DNA of 16,882 nt. Source: an uncultured Ruminococcus sp. Its GTDB lineage: Bacteria > Bacillota > Clostridia > Oscillospirales > Ruminococcaceae. The first letter of the stretch is position 1; each line of letters starts with the position of its first letter. The notes beneath the pieces were generated by a model. The model did not search any database. It worked only from the letters and a program-made list of their open reading frames with translations, and had not been told where the DNA came from. Location: the NCBI GenBank assembly GCA_900551505.1, contig URWK01000013.1:1-16882 (forward strand). Reading direction: 5' to 3'. Of the stretch, positions 14,961-16,882 are shown one piece after another. Made by a program: the position numbers and the translations under genes.

Positions 14961-15797
14961 TTGATTTGCGATTTACATTGTCATACAAAACTTTCAGACG
15001 GTTCTCTGGGCATTGAAGATATTATCGTTCAGGCTAAACGCACCGGCATAGATTTTATTTCTATCACTGACCATGATACACTTTCTTCATTTTCCCGTGC
15101 CTCCGTTCTCGGCGAAAGATACGGCGTTCGTGTCATTCAAGGTGTTGAATTGTCCGCATGGGACAAAAAGCGTAACAGAAAGGTTCATATTCTCTGCTAT
15201 GCCCCTAAAAAACCCGACAGACTTGAAGGTCTGTGCCTGAAATGCTGTGAAATCAGAAAAGCTTGTGCAAAGGAAATGGTTGAGAAGGTTATGAACCTTT
15301 ACCCGATTACCCTCGAAAGCGTTTTAAGACACGCCACAAGCAGTAAGAGCATCTTCAAACAGCATATTATGCACGCTCTTATCGAATACGGCTATGCAAT
15401 GGAATTTTACGGAGAATTGAATGACAAGCTTTTTAATCTGAATGACGGTATTTGTCTTGTCGAACGTGAATATCCTGATGTCGAATATGTACTTAACCTT
15501 ATTCATTCCGCCCGTGGTGTTGCGGTAATGGCACACCCTGTACTCTACGATAATATCGAATTGCTTGAAGAACTCGCAGAAAACAAAAAACTTGACGGCG
15601 TTGAAGTATTTCATTATTCGGCAGACGAAGAACAGAGAAAAAACCTGCTTGAAATCGCCGAAAAATATAACCTTATTGTAACAGGCGGTTCGGATTTTCA
15701 TGGGCTTTACAATGCAGTTCCGACACATCTCGGAAGCTGTACGACTTCCAAAGAAAACCTTGACCGCATAATAAAGCTTTCAAACAAGAAAGTTTAA
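14961..15797 (+). CDS. PHP domain phosphoesterase (RNase AM / YciV-like)
   Basis: A 278-residue polymerase-and-histidinol-phosphatase domain enzyme. Metal ligands appear in order: DLHCHTKLSDG (H6, H8, D13), TDHD (D37-D39), E63 in GVELSA, H76 in KVHIL, H192 in MAHPV, and D245/H247 in GGSDFHG. The arrangement is that of the single-domain family including RNase AM (YciV/TrpH), which trims 5' ends of RNA and hydrolyses nucleoside 3',5'-bisphosphates; that function is inference by family. The start is a TTG at 14961 with AGGAGGT 8 nt upstream, placing the metal motif at residue 4 as expected. It is followed by the TSCPD gene after 29 nt. Confidence 0.88.
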   Translation: MICDLHCHTKLSDGSLGIEDIIVQAKRTGIDFISITDHDTLSSFSRASVLGERYGVRVIQGVELSAWDKKRNRKVHILCYAPKKPDRLEGLCLKCCEIRKACAKEMVEKVMNLYPITLESVLRHATSSKSIFKQHIMHALIEYGYAMEFYGELNDKLFNLNDGICLVEREYPDVEYVLNLIHSARGVAVMAHPVLYDNIELLEELAENKKLDGVEVFHYSADEEQRKNLLEIAEKYNLIVTGGSDFHGLYNAVPTHLGSCTTSKENLDRIIKLSNKKV

Positions 15798-15826
15798 AAT
15801 TTCCAAGAAAGAAAGGATTGATTTAA

Positions 15827-16075
15827 ATGAGAAGTTTTTCATATATCCCTAAGGGCGTTTGCTCAAGAAAAATTGATATTGAACTCGATGATGACAACAG
15901 AATTTTAAGTGTACGCTTTACAGGCGGTTGTAACGGAAACCTTAAAGGAATAGGCGAACTTGTGAAAGGTATGCAGGCGGAAGACGTAATTGAAAAGCTC
16001 GAAAATGTAAAATGCGGTATGAAGCCTACTTCATGTCCTGCTCAGCTTGCCGAAGCACTTAAAGAAAATATCTGA
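15827..16075 (+). CDS. Small four-cysteine protein of the TSCPD / TIGR03905 type
   Basis: An 82-residue protein with four spaced cysteines (C12, C35, C63 and C70) that probably bind a metal or an iron-sulfur cluster. The C-terminal TSCPAQLA matches the TSCPDQLA signature except that Asp is replaced by Ala (residue 72). FTGGCNGNLKGIGELVKG is the other family block. Proteins of this type are common in Clostridia and of unknown function; the domain also occurs in some ribonucleotide reductases. The ATG at 15827 has AAAGGA 9 nt upstream. Its stop codon overlaps the next start as TGATG, so the two are translationally coupled. Confidence 0.88.
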   Translation: MRSFSYIPKGVCSRKIDIELDDDNRILSVRFTGGCNGNLKGIGELVKGMQAEDVIEKLENVKCGMKPTSCPAQLAEALKENI

Positions 16076-16839
16076 TGATTGAAAATTCCGTTATCAGAAA
16101 CGTACTTGCAGGCATATGCATTTCGGGCGTGATTATCTTTGTCGCACCTATGATTGTCGGAAGTATAATAAATACGGGAAATGTTTTCGGCGGATTTATC
16201 TGTTTAGTTGGAACGGTATTCTTTCTGTTCAATCAACAGATTATGGGTTTTGTTTACGCACATAAAGCCTTGAAAATATCTTTCCGTATTCTGTGTGTGT
16301 TGCTTTGTCTTTGCGTGGCACTCGCAATTGTATTTTCCGTGCTGATGATAAGGGCGGGAACTGCAAAACCTGACACAGAACAACCCGTTATCGTGCTGGG
16401 CTGTAAGGTAAAAGGTACTCGCCCAAGTCTTATGCTTGCCAAAAGGCTCGATTCCGCTTATGAATACCTTTCTGGGAACAATGCGGTTGTTATTGTTTCG
16501 GGAGGTAAGGGTGCTAATGAACAGATTAGCGAAGCGGAATGCATGAAAAATTACCTTGTGTCAAAAGGGCTTGACGAAAAGCGTATTATCACTGAAGACA
16601 AATCTGTAAGCACACAGGAAAACCTTGAATTTTCCAAAAAGATTCTCGAAGAAAAAGGGCTTGGAACGGACGTTGTAATCGCCACCGACTTGTTCCATCA
16701 GTACCGTGCAAGCCTTATCGCAAAGGAAACAAACCTTAATGTAAAGGCTGTTTCCGCAAAAACTTCACTCTGGCTTGTACCTACTTACTGGGTCAGAGAA
16801 TGGTTTGGACTTGCTCAGTTTTTTGTATTCGGAAACTGA
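16075..16839 (+). CDS. Membrane-anchored DUF218 protein (YdcF/SanA-like)
   Basis: A 254-residue protein with three predicted transmembrane segments (about 7-31, 36-60 and 67-92) followed by a DUF218 domain (about 104-245) that should face outside the membrane. Domain blocks are VIVLGCKV...RPSLML (105-121), VSGGKG (141-146), SEAECM, STQENL (169-174) and ATDLFHQYRA (193-202). YdcF, SanA and ElyC of this family are linked to the cell envelope, but their biochemical role is unsettled. The ATG at 16075 overlaps the preceding stop (TGATG) and lacks a strong ribosome binding site, so expression depends on the TSCPD gene. A GC hairpin follows 10 nt after its stop. Confidence 0.85.
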   Translation: MIENSVIRNVLAGICISGVIIFVAPMIVGSIINTGNVFGGFICLVGTVFFLFNQQIMGFVYAHKALKISFRILCVLLCLCVALAIVFSVLMIRAGTAKPDTEQPVIVLGCKVKGTRPSLMLAKRLDSAYEYLSGNNAVVIVSGGKGANEQISEAECMKNYLVSKGLDEKRIITEDKSVSTQENLEFSKKILEEKGLGTDVVIATDLFHQYRASLIAKETNLNVKAVSAKTSLWLVPTYWVREWFGLAQFFVFGN

Positions 16840-16849
16840 TTTAATTTCA

Positions 16850-16882
16850 GGGGGGCGACCCCATGCTTCGCATGGGGTCGCC
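16850..16882. repeat. GC-rich hairpin repeat, right end cut by the window
   Basis: GGCGACCCCATGC (16854-16866) pairs perfectly with GCATGGGGTCGCC (16870-16882) over a TTC loop. Four further G (16850-16853) probably pair with C beyond the window end. It begins 10 nt after the stop codon of the DUF218 gene. The outer arm matches that of the element at the start of the window. It could serve as a terminator stem, but no downstream U-run is visible. Confidence 0.75.

Noticed and set aside
1..16882. A 16.9-kb circular replicon suggested by complementary hairpin parts at the two ends
   Set aside because: The inner arms at the two ends differ, there is no terminal direct overlap, and there is no replication or mobilisation gene; essential chromosomal genes (pyr operon, sigG, trmB) argue for a chromosomal contig ending in repeats.
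1..16882. CRISPR arrays, tRNA or rRNA genes, insertion sequences, prophage or defence genes
   Set aside because: I looked for regularly spaced repeats, tRNA-like cloverleaf ends, transposase or integrase motifs and nuclease/helicase signatures and saw none; almost the whole window is accounted for by recognisable housekeeping genes.

Overview
The window looks like a chromosomal fragment of a low-GC, spore-forming member of the Clostridia. A dedicated forespore sigma factor (SigG), a PyrR-regulated pyr operon, a CmpB-type membrane protein, strong AGGAGG ribosome binding sites and frequent TTG starts all fit that. A Ruminococcus-like (Oscillospiraceae) host is my best guess, but this is inference from gene content and style, not from a marker gene.

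Left two thirds (minus strand, about 10.4 kb down to 31): a de novo pyrimidine operon in the order pyrR, pyrC, pyrF, an unrecognised acidic ORF, carA, carB, pyrK, pyrD and a histidine-phosphatase gene. It begins with a near-consensus extended -10 promoter and a PyrR-type attenuator: a PyrR-binding anti-antiterminator, a competing antiterminator and a terminator with seven U. The operon supplies carbamoyl phosphate synthetase, dihydroorotase, the two-subunit NAD-linked dihydroorotate dehydrogenase 1B and OMP decarboxylase. Aspartate carbamoyltransferase (pyrB/pyrI), orotate phosphoribosyltransferase (pyrE) and the uracil permease (pyrP) are absent and must be encoded elsewhere. Between carB and pyrK lies an abnormal tract of pure G and C runs that is either an assembly artefact or a very odd element.

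Middle (10.4-12.3 kb, minus): an ADP-ribosylglycohydrolase-family gene and an RluA-family pseudouridine synthase 2 nt apart. The first carries a perfect 17-bp inverted repeat in its coding sequence. Their likely promoter overlaps the start of sigG, which is transcribed divergently from a possible forespore promoter and ends at an intrinsic terminator.

Right third: trmB (minus) is divergent from a CmpB-family membrane protein gene. A PHP-domain phosphoesterase, a four-cysteine TSCPD-type protein and a membrane-anchored DUF218 (YdcF-like) protein then form an apparent operon behind their own promoter.

Both window ends fall inside related GC-rich hairpins, each 10 nt past a stop codon. They share the outer arm GGGGGCGACC/GGTCGCCCCC but have different, still-paired inner arms. 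This suggests a dispersed palindromic repeat family in this genome, and possibly why the assembled sequence stops at these points. I did not find a novel defence or mobile system here. The most notable items are the hairpin repeat, the G/C tract, the probable CTG start of pyrR and the unknown ORF inside the pyr operon.
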